Positions 44,972 through 55,670 of a stretch of DNA of 64,000 nt are shown here, one piece after another. The stretch comes from Helicoverpa zea (taxonomy: Eukaryota > Arthropoda > Insecta > Lepidoptera > Noctuidae), in contig NC_061473.1 of assembly GCF_022581195.2 (NCBI RefSeq), forward strand, positions 3,410,001-3,474,000, read 5' to 3'. The notes under the pieces were generated by a model. The model was not told the origin of the DNA and ran no database searches. It saw nothing but the letters and a program-made list of their open reading frames with translations. The translations under genes were made by a program, and so were the position numbers. Position 1 is the first letter of the stretch. Every line of letters starts with the position of its first letter.

Positions 44972-44988
44972 CGGTCAAGAATTTAATA

Positions 44989-46264
44989 TTCAATTAATTA
45001 GTAAAGTAAATGAATATGAACATTGAAACATATATTTTTAATAATAATGTAATCTTGGCACATGTTAAAACTCTGAATACTTGAACAAACTATTACTAAC
45101 TTATTAAAAATAAAAAGTCGTAAGGAATTTAAAAAGTAAAATTAAAAAAATTCGTCAGACTGTATATAATAAATATTTCTTTAAAACATGACATTTGATA
45201 GTATTCGTCCTCCTTTCACAATTAATAACCATACTGAACTAAAATATACATATTTTTATCCGTTCTAATCTTATGCACTTGTTACTGCAATTAAAGAGTG
45301 AATTCAATTAATATTTTACAAAAAAAACTACGGAATGAATCTAGATTACAATCACATAACATCAACTAACATATCTTTTTATTCTGTACAATTATCTTTA
45401 TAAAGAAACATAAGGCTAATTGAGATAAGGCTTTTCTATATAAATTTATAAGCTTTAAAATAAATTGCAAATTGTAATGCCATAACTCGATTATAAGTAA
45501 TATCTATTTTGATAAAATTTTAATATAAGTAATAAAAATTAAATAAATAATAACGACTTCATCATATCCTAAAATCATATACCTAAAAGTCTCAAAAATG
45601 CTAAAATCCGCATCAAAATCGGTTCAGCCAAACGTGAGATAATTGAGCACAAACATACATGTTAAACTAAGTACCTATACTTTTTTTAAGTAAGTTAAAA
45701 AAAAAAAACTTTAAAGTGTTTCATTCAGGTGTTATAATTCTATTCGAAATGTTATGTATATCAGTGCTAATAATCTCTATGAAACAGTGCTAAAACATTC
45801 AGTAAAGTAAATTACCGAAGGAGCCCTTAAGAGTACCTGTACATTGCAGACTAAACAGTCGGCCAACAGTTGGCTCGATGTTTAAAAAATCGTTTTTATT
45901 TTTAAGAAAATCATGGGGATTTATATTTTGACGCTTTTTAGTTAGTGTTTTTTTTTACTAGGATAGTTTTTAAAAAGAACTAATCATGAGAGAAATTACC
46001 GAAAGAAAATCATAAATTCAATATAATTTCGTTATTTTTCATATTAATTTATATAGTCACAATATATTAAGTCTACATATTTACAACAACAAAAAAAGTG
46101 CAAATACATCTGTTATAACATTTTTTTATAAAAACTTGTAAATAACTCTATACGTATTTTATTATCGTAAATAAACTTAATCAAAGTTTTTAGTCAGTCT
46201 GATACCTGATCGTTATAATTTGCACACATACCGTGCTTATAAATCGCCCGATCAAAATGTCGGC
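44989..46264. other. very AT-rich DNA with repeat ends
   Basis: Contains the ggttcagccaaacgtgagat aatt repeat end (45595-45715) and a MITE-like fragment beginning tgcagactaaacagtcggcc (about 45845). No gene. Confidence 0.55.
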
Positions 46265-46520
46265 AGTTTACTAGTACCCTAAAACAATACCGCGCCTACT
46301 GAAAATCACGGCCAGAAATAAACGTTACGCCTAGTACCCGCCGATCACGCAATACTATCCTTGTTTATACCTCCAACAGTTTCTGCTACCCTGGTAATTC
46401 CGTGGCCCTTACGCCTGGTACTTTGCGTACAGCCTTGCGCCTGGTTAATTATACCTCCTCGTAGCTATGCGCTCCTAGTACAGGGAATTGAAAATAACTC
46501 CTGGTATTCTCCTGGTATGT
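46265..46520. promoter_or_regulatory. homotypic cluster of TACCAGG/TACTAGG-type heptamers
   Basis: In about 250 bp, and nearly all in one orientation: cctagta (46331), cctggta (46389), cctggta (46414), cctggtt (46440), cctagta (46472), cctggta (46500), cctggta (46511). The local sequence is GC-richer than its flanks. It looks like a multi-site cis-regulatory element; the factor is unknown. Confidence 0.55.
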
Positions 46521-47655
46521 TAGTTAATTCATCTATCTGTTGATTTGCTGTTAGGAATTATCATAAGTTTTATGAGGCTATTCTGTCAAATTTCTAGTAA
46601 GAAAATTAACACATAGATACGTTATTGAAATCTGTCGTCAATCTTGATTATTGAAACGCTTTCATATAAGTGGTATTGTTAAACTCGATAAAACATTTAA
46701 AATAAATTCATTTCATTAATTATTTTTGAGTTCCTAAAAAGCACATATTTCGTAAAATGCTTTAAGTAGCTTACCCCAAAGCCAAAGGACAATGCTATTC
46801 TTTGTATGGAAGTTGGGCTCAAGAGTTGCCCACAGTAACTGCATAGTGTATTATGTTCCATAGGCTTATAACAGGTCCCAGACCGAAATATTTCGAAATC
46901 TATCCCAGGAGTCCTGAGAAAAACTGGTTTGACTCTTATTCAATATTACGAAAAATATGCTTACGAACTCTTAACTATTCCACTTTTGTACCTTAATTGA
47001 AATGCATTATAATATTAATCGACAAATACGAGGTATTGAACGAGAATTTTTTTACCGACTTCAAAAAATGGAGGAGTTTCTCAGTTCGTTTGTATTCTTT
47101 TTAAGTAAGTACGTGCATAACTCCGTCGTTTACCAACCGATTTAAACAATCATTTTATTGTTTGAAAGGATTTAGTTTCCAAATGGTTCCTTTGTTATTC
47201 GGTCCAGGGTCTGGTGGTAGAAACCTTAAAACAATAGGAAACTCTCGGAAATTGTAAGCACATATCGAACAAAAACTTGTCATTCGGTTATATGTCTCCG
47301 ACACCACAAAACTGTGGAGGTTAAGACCTGACCTGACGATGAAGACGACAGTGAGACGAGGGAACTCCTCAACGGTATCTATTTACTACCTCGTGTTCGA
47401 GCTTATTTTATTCGTCTTGATAACATTTTTTCATTGCCATTATGGATATTAATTGCATGACTCTACACGAACTTAGGACTGATTGTGGTAGATAGAGACT
47501 GAAAAGGAAGAGAAACAACAATTACCTTTAAACGTCTATTTCTGTTTTTTTTATCCTGTTAACAGTGAAACCACTAACTATCTGAATGTTATTTCAAGAA
47601 AAGAGGTTGTTAGGTTTGTGGCTGCTTAAAATGGCTTGCTAACAATGGCTGGCTA
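46521..47655. other. AT-rich DNA with a TE end
   Basis: Contains an accgacttcaaaaaatggag repeat end at 47048-47170. No gene recognised. Confidence 0.5.
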
Positions 47656-48370
47656 ACATTAGAACCGGTTTTTCTCGGGACCTCTGGGACCGATTTCTAA
47701 AATATTTGGATTTCGTATTAACAGTGAAGTAAAGAACCTATTCTAACCATTCCCTCTACTGGGCAAATGGCTTGGGCTTTATAAAGTGACTGTTCAAGTT
47801 TAACATTAGAACCGGTTTTTCTCGAGACCTCTGGGACCGATTTCCAAAATATTTAGATTTCGTGTTAACAGTGCAGTAAAGAACCTATTTCGACCACTTT
47901 CAGTACTGGGCAAATGGCTTAGGCTTTGTTAAGTGACTATCTATGGAGAACATTTGAACCGGTTTTTCTCGGGACCTCTGGGACCGATTTCAAAAATATT
48001 TGGATTCCGTGTTAAGATTGAAGTAAAGAACCTATTCTAACCATTCCCACTTCTGGGCAAATGGTTTGGGCTTCATAAAGTGACTGTTCAAGTTTAACAT
48101 TAGAACCGGTTTTTCTCGGGACCTCTGGGACCGATTTCCAAAATATTTGGATTTCGTGTTAACAGTGCAGTAAAGAACCTATTTCGACCACTTTCAGTAC
48201 TGGGCAAATGGCTCAGGATTTGTTAAGTGAGTATCTATGGAGAACATTTGAACCGGTTTTTTTCGGGACCTCTGGGACCGATTTCAAAAATATTTGGATT
48301 TCGTGTTCTGAGTGCACTATGGAACCAGCTGGAACTACTCCCACTGCTGGGCAAACTTTGAGCCCAGACC
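47656..48370 (+). repeat. tandem array, five copies, exact 147-bp period with dimeric order
   Basis: Copies begin (acatt-gaaccggttttt) at 47656, 47803, 47950, 48097 and 48244, each spacing exactly 147. Copies 1 and 3 share one variant (tattctaaccattccc, gttcaagttta); copies 2 and 4 share another (tttcgaccactttcagtact, atctatggaga). This gives a 294-bp higher-order unit. Copy 5 degenerates after about 65 bp. Confidence 0.95.
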
Positions 48371-49120
48371 CTGGCATTGTCCTTTCTAATTGAATTTTTT
48401 AATTGTAATCAAGTGAACGCAGTCGAGTGACAGACGAAGATAAAACTTTTTCAAATTTTTAACTCCCTTCTAACTTCCAGATCTCAAAAATTAACACCAA
48501 AATACAGAAAGTCATTACACATTATTACATATGGTTTATTAAAATTACAGGTAACCCACATTATAATAAATAATTTGTACTATACAAAGGTTAAAATAAA
48601 ATTTTAAAATACATATAAACATAATCTTTTTATAGCCGGCGCACGTTGATGTCTTTTATTTGACACTTGAGAAAAGTCGTCTTTATTATTCAAGTTCTGG
48701 TTGCGGTTCCCGTATTCTTGAAGGGAATTTGAATGACAACTTTGTATTTTGTAACTTAAAAACGGTTTTATAAAGTGAGGCGTAGTTTTCGAAAACGTGT
48801 TGAAATTGGTATTAAACTGTGTAGATATTTGTGTACTTTAAAATTAAAAAAAGTGGACTTATCCGTCATTAAATAAATGTAAACAAAAAATGCAAGTTAT
48901 CGTCATAAAGGTAACTTAGCTGGACTTGGAAAATGGGGAAATAGTGTGCGAAGTGATGAAAAATATTTACTTGCAGTAGTCACGTACAAAATTATCAGAA
49001 ATCAGCTCACCGCCCTAGTAAAACCTAATCTACCCGCATCTGCAAAAATATACCAAAAAACAAGCCGCCTAACGTACCAGGAGACCAGAAAATTTCAAAG
49101 ATATCGCCAACTCGTAATCG
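48371..49120. other. AT-rich DNA, nothing recognised
   Basis: No repeat or gene supported. Confidence 0.5.
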
Positions 49121-49330
49121 GGGACGTGGGCCAACTTGAATTTTGGGGTTTTCCCGCTAAAGTTCGGCTCAAAGACGTCCTCAAAGCCCCGATGTGGGTG
49201 GGCCGGGTACTAGGGTGGCAGAAACGGGTGGAGGTTTTGGGGTATCAAAGTTTACCCCCGTGGCGCGGAGGCTATACTTCGTGGAGGGAACTGCCTCTGC
49301 TACTTTGTTCGCCTTTTGGCTCGTGACAGT
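49120..49330. promoter_or_regulatory. GC-rich island
   Basis: About 200 bp of GC-rich sequence with ggtactagggtggcag near 49205. A 126-codon plus-strand frame (48946-49326) runs through it, but its composition and lack of any motif argue against coding. Candidate regulatory element. Confidence 0.35.
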
Positions 49331-51480
49331 GGCACTTAAGGGAGGTACACACGGTCGCAGCGCTATATTAAAGTAGTATAATCCTTAGTAAGTTGGTGGC
49401 GCTTACTGACTTGGCAAACTTCGTTTGTAATCTCAGAGCCGAATGTCAGATGTAGATATTATCTGAAGTCTGAATTAAATCGATCCTGCTGTGTCTGGTA
49501 TATGAGAAAATTTGGCGAAAGATACCCAGGAGATATACTTACAGTTGGTAACAAAAAATATATAAAAAAATAAAATTTTTCAAGAAACACAAGAAAAAAG
49601 TTTAAAAACAAGAGAAATTATTTACATTTACACGTTTAAGTTGGTCCTATATCATCAACTCTCGAATCAAACCACCTAAAAATATTTTCAAAATTATATT
49701 TTAAGTTCAACATACTGTAACTTCAAGTGCACAAAATGAAAATGTTACAAAAGTTAGTAGCTAGCTTCAACCCTAACATGTTAAACTTTATGCTTACTTG
49801 TCTTCTCGAGTTAACAAATTTTCAAGCGTTAATCCACTTTTCTTAAAGGAACCGCGTCCTTATTCTGTAACGCCTGGAATTTCTATCGCTTTCATTTTGA
49901 AAATATTTTTATAACATCGAGATTCCAACTGTTGATTTCTATTTGATTGAAAGCATGATTTTTTAAATAAGCTAAAAAGTTTTAATAGAAATGAATTTGA
50001 AAAAATCATATATCCATATTCAAAATCCAAAATTACATCGATAAACTCTGAATATATTTCGAAACAGCACTCTAGAGTAATCATTTCCAAAATTGAGTGA
50101 ACCAATTTTCACGAAAAACTGATTGACATAAAAAAATCTTGTCAAAATTATTGTTTAGCATATGACAATCCAAAGCTGGCTAAAGCTTCGACATACTGAC
50201 TACAAATCATTAGTGTTGTAAAATAAATATCGATACATTATTAGGGTGTCGACAATTACGATGAAATCAGAGCATAAAAAGCAATGAGAGCGTGGGGTGA
50301 TACTGCCCTTTGTTTATTTTGTTTTGACGAACCTGTTACTTTATGGTGCCCTGGTGTTTTAAGCAAGTTTTTTTTTCTAATATTAGCAGATAAATGACTT
50401 TTCAACTCTTAGAAAGAAACTAACCAATAATGATTTCATCATTAAATCTTTTTCCCAAAAAACACATCTTTAATAATATATCTGAAACTTAAAAATACTA
50501 TGCTGAAATCGGGTCAGCCAAACGTGAGATAATAGCGCACAAACGTGCATACACGTCAAACTAAGAACCTCTCTTTTTATGTCGGTTAAAAAAACAATCA
50601 ATATATTTAATTGTGAACATCACAACAATACTTTTAAGGTAATTTAATTTACAAATCCTCTAAAAAATATCTGCAGCACAAGATCCGAACCTCCATACGC
50701 ACAGTGCGAAGTCGGCAATCTACCACTGCACCCTCACGGCTTAAGATCCAATGACACGTCACAATTCACATCAATGGAGCGAGAAGCCGTTCGCTTGTCA
50801 AACTGCCGAAGGAATTATTAAGCAGCGATCATACCGCCTTGCGATTCTAAGCGCCTGGTAATGCTAGGTGAATATGAAATCTTTAAATGTATGGAACCCA
50901 CTGGTTTTTCTAATCATAGAAAAGATTTTTGAGTATACAGTGTTAAAAAAATATATGTATACTGGCAGAATTGAGAACCTCCTCCTTTTTGGGAAGTCGG
51001 TAGAAGAATTATTAAGTGCTTATAAATATCTCTAAGTGACGAATAAGTTTATGCGATAAAGTGTTTTGTAACGTAAAGGGAATATAAATAAGAAATCAAG
51101 TCTAAATTGTTTTAAAAAACATATCGTTTATAAAACAATGTCAAGATATGAAAATATGTATTTTTGCGAGACTAATTTTGATCAATGCAATGTGAATTGA
51201 ACTTTGTGTAAAATTAGAGAACTCTAGTTACTTAATGAATCTGACTTTAGCTTTGGGAGCGATTTCAAATACCCTACCGCCATAATAGTACATAGTTATA
51301 GATGAAAATTCACGTGACAGTAAACCCAGCATCCCTCGCTAAGAGAAATCTGAAACTTTTATATAATAACGACGAAACAACGCGGCCTAAACCTACAAAG
51401 GTCAACAAGGGCCTGAAAAGGGAATATGTAGGTCCCTAACTCGTGAGAAAGGCCTCAAAGGGTCTGACCGACCCTAAAAA
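49331..51480. other. AT-rich DNA with repeat ends
   Basis: Contains ggtcagccaaacgtgagata at 50500-50590 and an inverted agaacctcctcctttttggg aagtcggt end at 50960-51006, both of the accgacttcaaaaaa repeat type. Inverted TACCAGG at 50854-50860. No gene. Confidence 0.5.
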
Positions 51481-51735
51481 AGTATATAACCCGAGCGGTA
51501 GGTACCAGGGTTCCATATAAGCGAGGCATCTTCCTTCTGTGCCTCCGAGCCAGGGAAATGTTAAGAAGGGTCCGGGAGGGACAGGAAGCCCCCTCCCCAT
51601 CCGGTGGGGTGGGGGGTGCGTTGGGGAAAAAATTCTGTCGAGAGGACCGTGTACCCTTGGCTCGACCCGGCGCCGCCGTCTGCGCCCGTAATTAGTGATG
51701 CGGCGTGAGTCGGGCTGCTGCCGTGTCGATAATAT
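51481..51735. promoter_or_regulatory. GC-rich island with TATA-like box and TACCAGG
   Basis: tatataac at 51483-51490, TACCAGG at 51503-51509, then about 200 bp of GC-rich, partly G/C-run sequence. The 133-codon minus frame across it is a by-product of GC content. Confidence 0.35.
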
Positions 51736-52721
51736 CGAGTCGATGTTTTTTGTCAATGTATCTGAGTTTTGATATAAGTTGTTATTTTGGTAGGGAAAAA
51801 GACAAATTTGAGCTTTGCTCCCTTTGCATTGTGACATAAGAAACTGTTTACATATTAAATAATGTATTAAACTGTGGTAGAAAGTGTTCTTAAAATTATA
51901 AAAAATACGTAAGAATAGTTATCACATAACTCAATAAAAGTAGTTTTAAAAATAAATAGTTTTTTACTTATCATATATACCATTTGCATACATAAAATTG
52001 ATATTTTATAGGTTCCTCGCAAACCAACGTAGATTAGGTCCAAAAGAAAAGTTTTTTTTAACCTTTATAATATGACCAATAAATGAAAATGGCCTTAAAA
52101 TATTTCTTACACGTTATTTATTCTTCAACTCCGTGCCCTTAATTTCCATATCAACAACGAAACATTTTCAAAGTAAACTTCCACACCAAAAACCACTTTA
52201 TCGACAATCGACAACATTATCGAGCAACATCCCCATCACTAAAAGATTATGACAAGATACAGAGCGCAGGGCTGCTAACGACGACCGGCGAGCTGTCAAA
52301 AGAACCTACATTAATGTTATTATAACTTTTTCCCGACACTCTGTATATACGTAGAACGCATCCTGTACACGCCTTAGCGCTTGTGTGAACACTGCTCATA
52401 GTTTTTTCTTAGGCGTTGCAGTTTTTTCTGAGTGTACGTACAATTTTGAACTTAATTGTATTCGAATTGATAGATGCGTAAGGTCCTATCTGTTATGTGA
52501 TCCTGGTACATTATTCTAAAGATTCTTATTGAAAATAGTGAAAATTCAATATTTTAATTAATAATTGGTGATTTTGTAAATTGAAGTTTTCTTTTGAAAA
52601 CCTGGTCTTAAATGATTACATGTTTAAAATAAATAGCGTTGGTATTTATTTATTATAACTCTCTAAAAAGTATAGTACCGAATCGAGAGAAAAGTTGACA
52701 AGACCATATTTTTCCACTTAC

Positions 52722-52769
52722 CTTTCAGTAGTTGCATCGTATCTTTTGTTCAATGGTGATTTTCCTTAC
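52722..52769 (-). other. candidate non-coding (5' UTR) exon, 48 nt
   Basis: Excellent acceptor (tttttgtcttttttcag) and donor (aag-gtaagtgg) in minus orientation, the same strand as the NOL4-like gene. All three frames carry a stop, so it could only be a UTR exon, a poison exon or chance. Confidence 0.2.
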
Positions 52770-53119
52770 CTGAAAAAAGACAAAAAATATTTTTATTATG
52801 AAATAATACATAGAAGGCGCAGACCAATGTATGTATGTTCTTCACTTAGAAAAAGGGGTAAAATATTTAATTTCAAGATCAATCCTTTTAAATAAAACAA
52901 CGGAATTTAATTACTAAGTCAAGATTAAGAAACGATATTTCGGCTTGAATAGATTTTATTTAGTCAAGTTCCTTAAGAGAAAGTTATTTAATCGTTGATT
53001 TTGGGTAAGTAGGAAATCGTTACTTTATACTTAATATTCGACTGATAATATTATAAGAAGGTAACTCTATTGAAATACACCTAGACCCGATTTCATTGGT
53101 TACCGAAAAAGTGTCAGTT

Positions 53120-53265
53120 AGTTATCTGATAGTTAATGCTATCTGACAGACAAAGGCTGCTTATATTTCTGTCAGATATGGCTATCCTGTAGACCTGTGA
53201 ACCAAAAGTTATAGTTTATCTGTCAGATAAGCTTCTGATGGGTTATCAGAGACTTTATCAGTAAC
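53120..53265. promoter_or_regulatory. cluster of TATCTGACAG-related sites
   Basis: tatctgacag (53140-53149), its inverse ctgtcagata (53169-53178), tatctgtcagata (53217-53229), plus ttatctgat and ttatcag variants. TGACAG is the core of TALE homeodomain (Homothorax/Meis, TGIF) sites in animals. The pattern is seen; the function is inferred. Confidence 0.35.
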
Positions 53266-53839
53266 CCTTGAAACTGGCCAAATATTATAATTGCTTTGAT
53301 CAATTAAGTTTTGGGTGGTTTCAATTTTTTTACAGACATTATTTATGAATACACAGCAGCTTACACAGCATCACAGCACATATTAATGTGGTAAGATTTC
53401 AAGATTTTGAATTAACTTCTTATTGGTTCAGATTAACTCCTTAATGCGAACACTAAACACGCGGTTTAAAAGTTACTTGCATAACATTAGTTTAATTTCC
53501 TTTTCATGAATACATTTGAATATTTCATCTGTCTTTACGTCTACCTGTTGCTAGACTTTCAAGACAATAGATATATATAGCTACAACAAAATTGTTGATG
53601 TTGGTAAAAACAGGGGTAACATTTTGCTGGTCAGTGAAAAACCAGCAACCAAGAAACACCAAAACAAATCAAACTTATCAATCAAGTTACTGAAAAGGTC
53701 ACAATCAAATTGCAAAAAGACGTAACGTACAACGAATTGGTGAGATTGTGTCGTGATTGCGGTCCAGCGACTGACAACCACTTACATAATATCCCATCGG
53801 TTAGGCAACAAACTTGTATGTTTACGCTCACAGCTACCT

Positions 53840-54000
53840 CCAGCCCCCAGGGTGCGCGGGGCGGGCCATTGGACATTTTGTATAAGTGTAGGGCCGAATG
53901 CCTCGATCCCAAGGCAAATCCCTTTCGGTGGGTTCGCTGGACCCTTTTCGATAAGGTCTAGCGACCGTGCCCGAGCCCCGAATTTGCGGATTTTTAAGGT
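53840..54000. promoter_or_regulatory. GC-rich island
   Basis: GC-rich with ccagggtgcgcggggcgggc near 53849. Overlapping short ORFs on both strands reflect composition. Confidence 0.3.
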
Positions 54001-54540
54001 AAAATTTATATAGGGGTGGCGGCCGTATGAAATGTGGACGGTGCCAGCATTATATTTTTAAGTTTAAGCGCTGGTTGGCCAATTGAACTGTGATCTTCAT
54101 ACGTTTTGGGCGTAATGAAGTCTTCAGTGATTTTGCTAGTAAACGAGGGCAGTCATTTTTGTGTGTTAATTAAATGAATAAATTCTGCTTTATACTTAGA
54201 AATAAGTCAGCTGTCACGAGAAGTTACAAAGGTTTATTTTATAATTGGTTTTATTTTCACTGAAACATATTAGAAAAAATATGAACTTTATTGTCGGAAG
54301 CGGTTTCAAACACACATAAAAATGCGTCCTGTTTTGTACGAGGCTACCGCTTTTATAGGTCACAGGCAATGAGATATTTTTATTTTCCTTCGGCGAAAAC
54401 AGGATGTCCCGCAAATAGGCAACAAAAGAAAATTATTAATTGAAGAGTAAATATGAAAGAAAAGATACCATTACCGGGATCACATAAGCCCTAATTGGTT
54501 TCAGCGTGCGAGAACACAATCCCTCACTAGCATTGCGTAT

Positions 54541-54670
54541 CGCGAGCGTTTATAAATAGTGTTGGCGGGTGTGGGGCAGGCAGCACGCGAGCCTCCTACC
54601 TACCTATGCGGTCCTGGTACTTAGTCCCGGACCCTTCGGACCCTCGTCGACCCGGGCTAACTAGATAACG
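54541..54670. promoter_or_regulatory. GC-rich island with TATA-like box
   Basis: tataaata at 54551-54558 followed by GC-rich sequence and inverted TACCAGG at 54613-54619. Candidate promoter or enhancer. Confidence 0.3.
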
Positions 54671-55540
54671 ACGATATCGGGTGAAACGAAACTAAAGGAA
54701 AAGTATTTGTAGCTCTGCTAGTGTGGAAACTACTACGGAATTAGGATGGGGGAATTGGGTCGCGTTATCCAGTGGTAAATTAACATGTTTGCGCGCTGAC
54801 TGGGCCCTTTCAAACTTATAGTGAGCTTTATAAGCATTTTAGTTCACAGACCCTAGCGGTTTGTTTGATAATCACGAAAGTGACAAATTAGGAATGTTTG
54901 ATGCCGACCGACAAACATTTTATTTAATTTTTCTTTACAAAGCTAGAACTCTCCCAACTTTTTAGAAAAATATTATTTTCAGAAAAGCTACTTAAGTTAA
55001 ATACGAATTAATCTAACTTATATTATAAACGTGAAACTGGATGTTCCTCTATTACAAAAAAACCTTCGAAACAGCTTTTAATGAAACTTAACATTAAAAT
55101 ATAGCTTATCCTTACATCAGAATAAAAAACAGGATACTTGTTATCCGTAAAGTATGTGGGTAGAATATCCTCCGGCACGTGGGCAAAACCACGTCGAAAA
55201 CCTAGTACAGAACATATTCAAAATAAAGGTTAAGAGACCTTTGAACGCCTACTATAAAAAACCCTTTTTCATTCATTCATGAAAGGATGCCACCTCACCC
55301 ACTTTTTCATTCATCAGTTTTCCCGATTAAATTAAAAAGCGATTTCATTAGACAGTTGAAAAAAAATCCATAATATATATAGTGTAGTTCATAGATTACA
55401 ACAGAAATGATATCTACGCATAATTTAATAAACAAAAAGCACAAGAAAAATAACACAAGTCATTTGATGTTACTAAACGTCCGACAAAGCTTTTTTCTTA
55501 ATTAATTAAGTCGCAAATTGATTACTTTCGACGGGCAGGA
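54671..55540. other. AT-rich DNA, nothing recognised
   Basis: No repeat or gene supported. Confidence 0.5.
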
Positions 55541-55670
55541 AGGTATAAAAAGCAGGGTGTAGGTACCAGGAGCACAGCGGGCGGTGGGGGTGTACCGTAC
55601 CCCGCCTTACGTTGCGAGTGGGAAATGTGAAAGCAGACACACGAACCCCGCTGCTGCCCCGGTACTGAGT
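55541..55670. promoter_or_regulatory. GC-rich island with TATA-like box and TACCAGG
   Basis: tataaaaa at 55544-55551, then gtaggtaccagg with the heptamer at 55564-55570, then a GC-rich stretch. Same arrangement and 20-bp spacing as at 51483-51509. Confidence 0.35.

Larger units (their letters stand above)
39684..44988 (-). mobile_element. DIRS-type tyrosine-recombinase retrotransposon, coding-defective but with intact termini
   Basis: About 5.3 kb, coding on the minus strand in the order gag-like, RT, RNase H, tyrosine recombinase. Inverted terminal repeats: 39728-39889 and 44810-44971 are exact reverse complements (162 bp by eye). An internal complementary region at 39919-40017 has one half complementary to the left terminus (39684-39742) and the other to the right terminus (44947-44988), the hallmark of DIRS elements. 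No target-site duplication is expected. All reading frames are broken by frameshifts or small indels, so this copy should not be autonomous. Confidence 0.9.
51736..53839. other. AT-rich DNA with a possible cassette exon and a TATCTGACAG cluster
   Basis: Holds the exon-like segment 52722-52769 (minus) and the motif cluster at 53120-53265. Nothing else recognised. Confidence 0.5.

Noticed and set aside
48946..49326. 126-codon plus-strand ORF
   Set aside because: No domain or motif; its second half lies in a GC-rich island that is stop-poor in other frames too.
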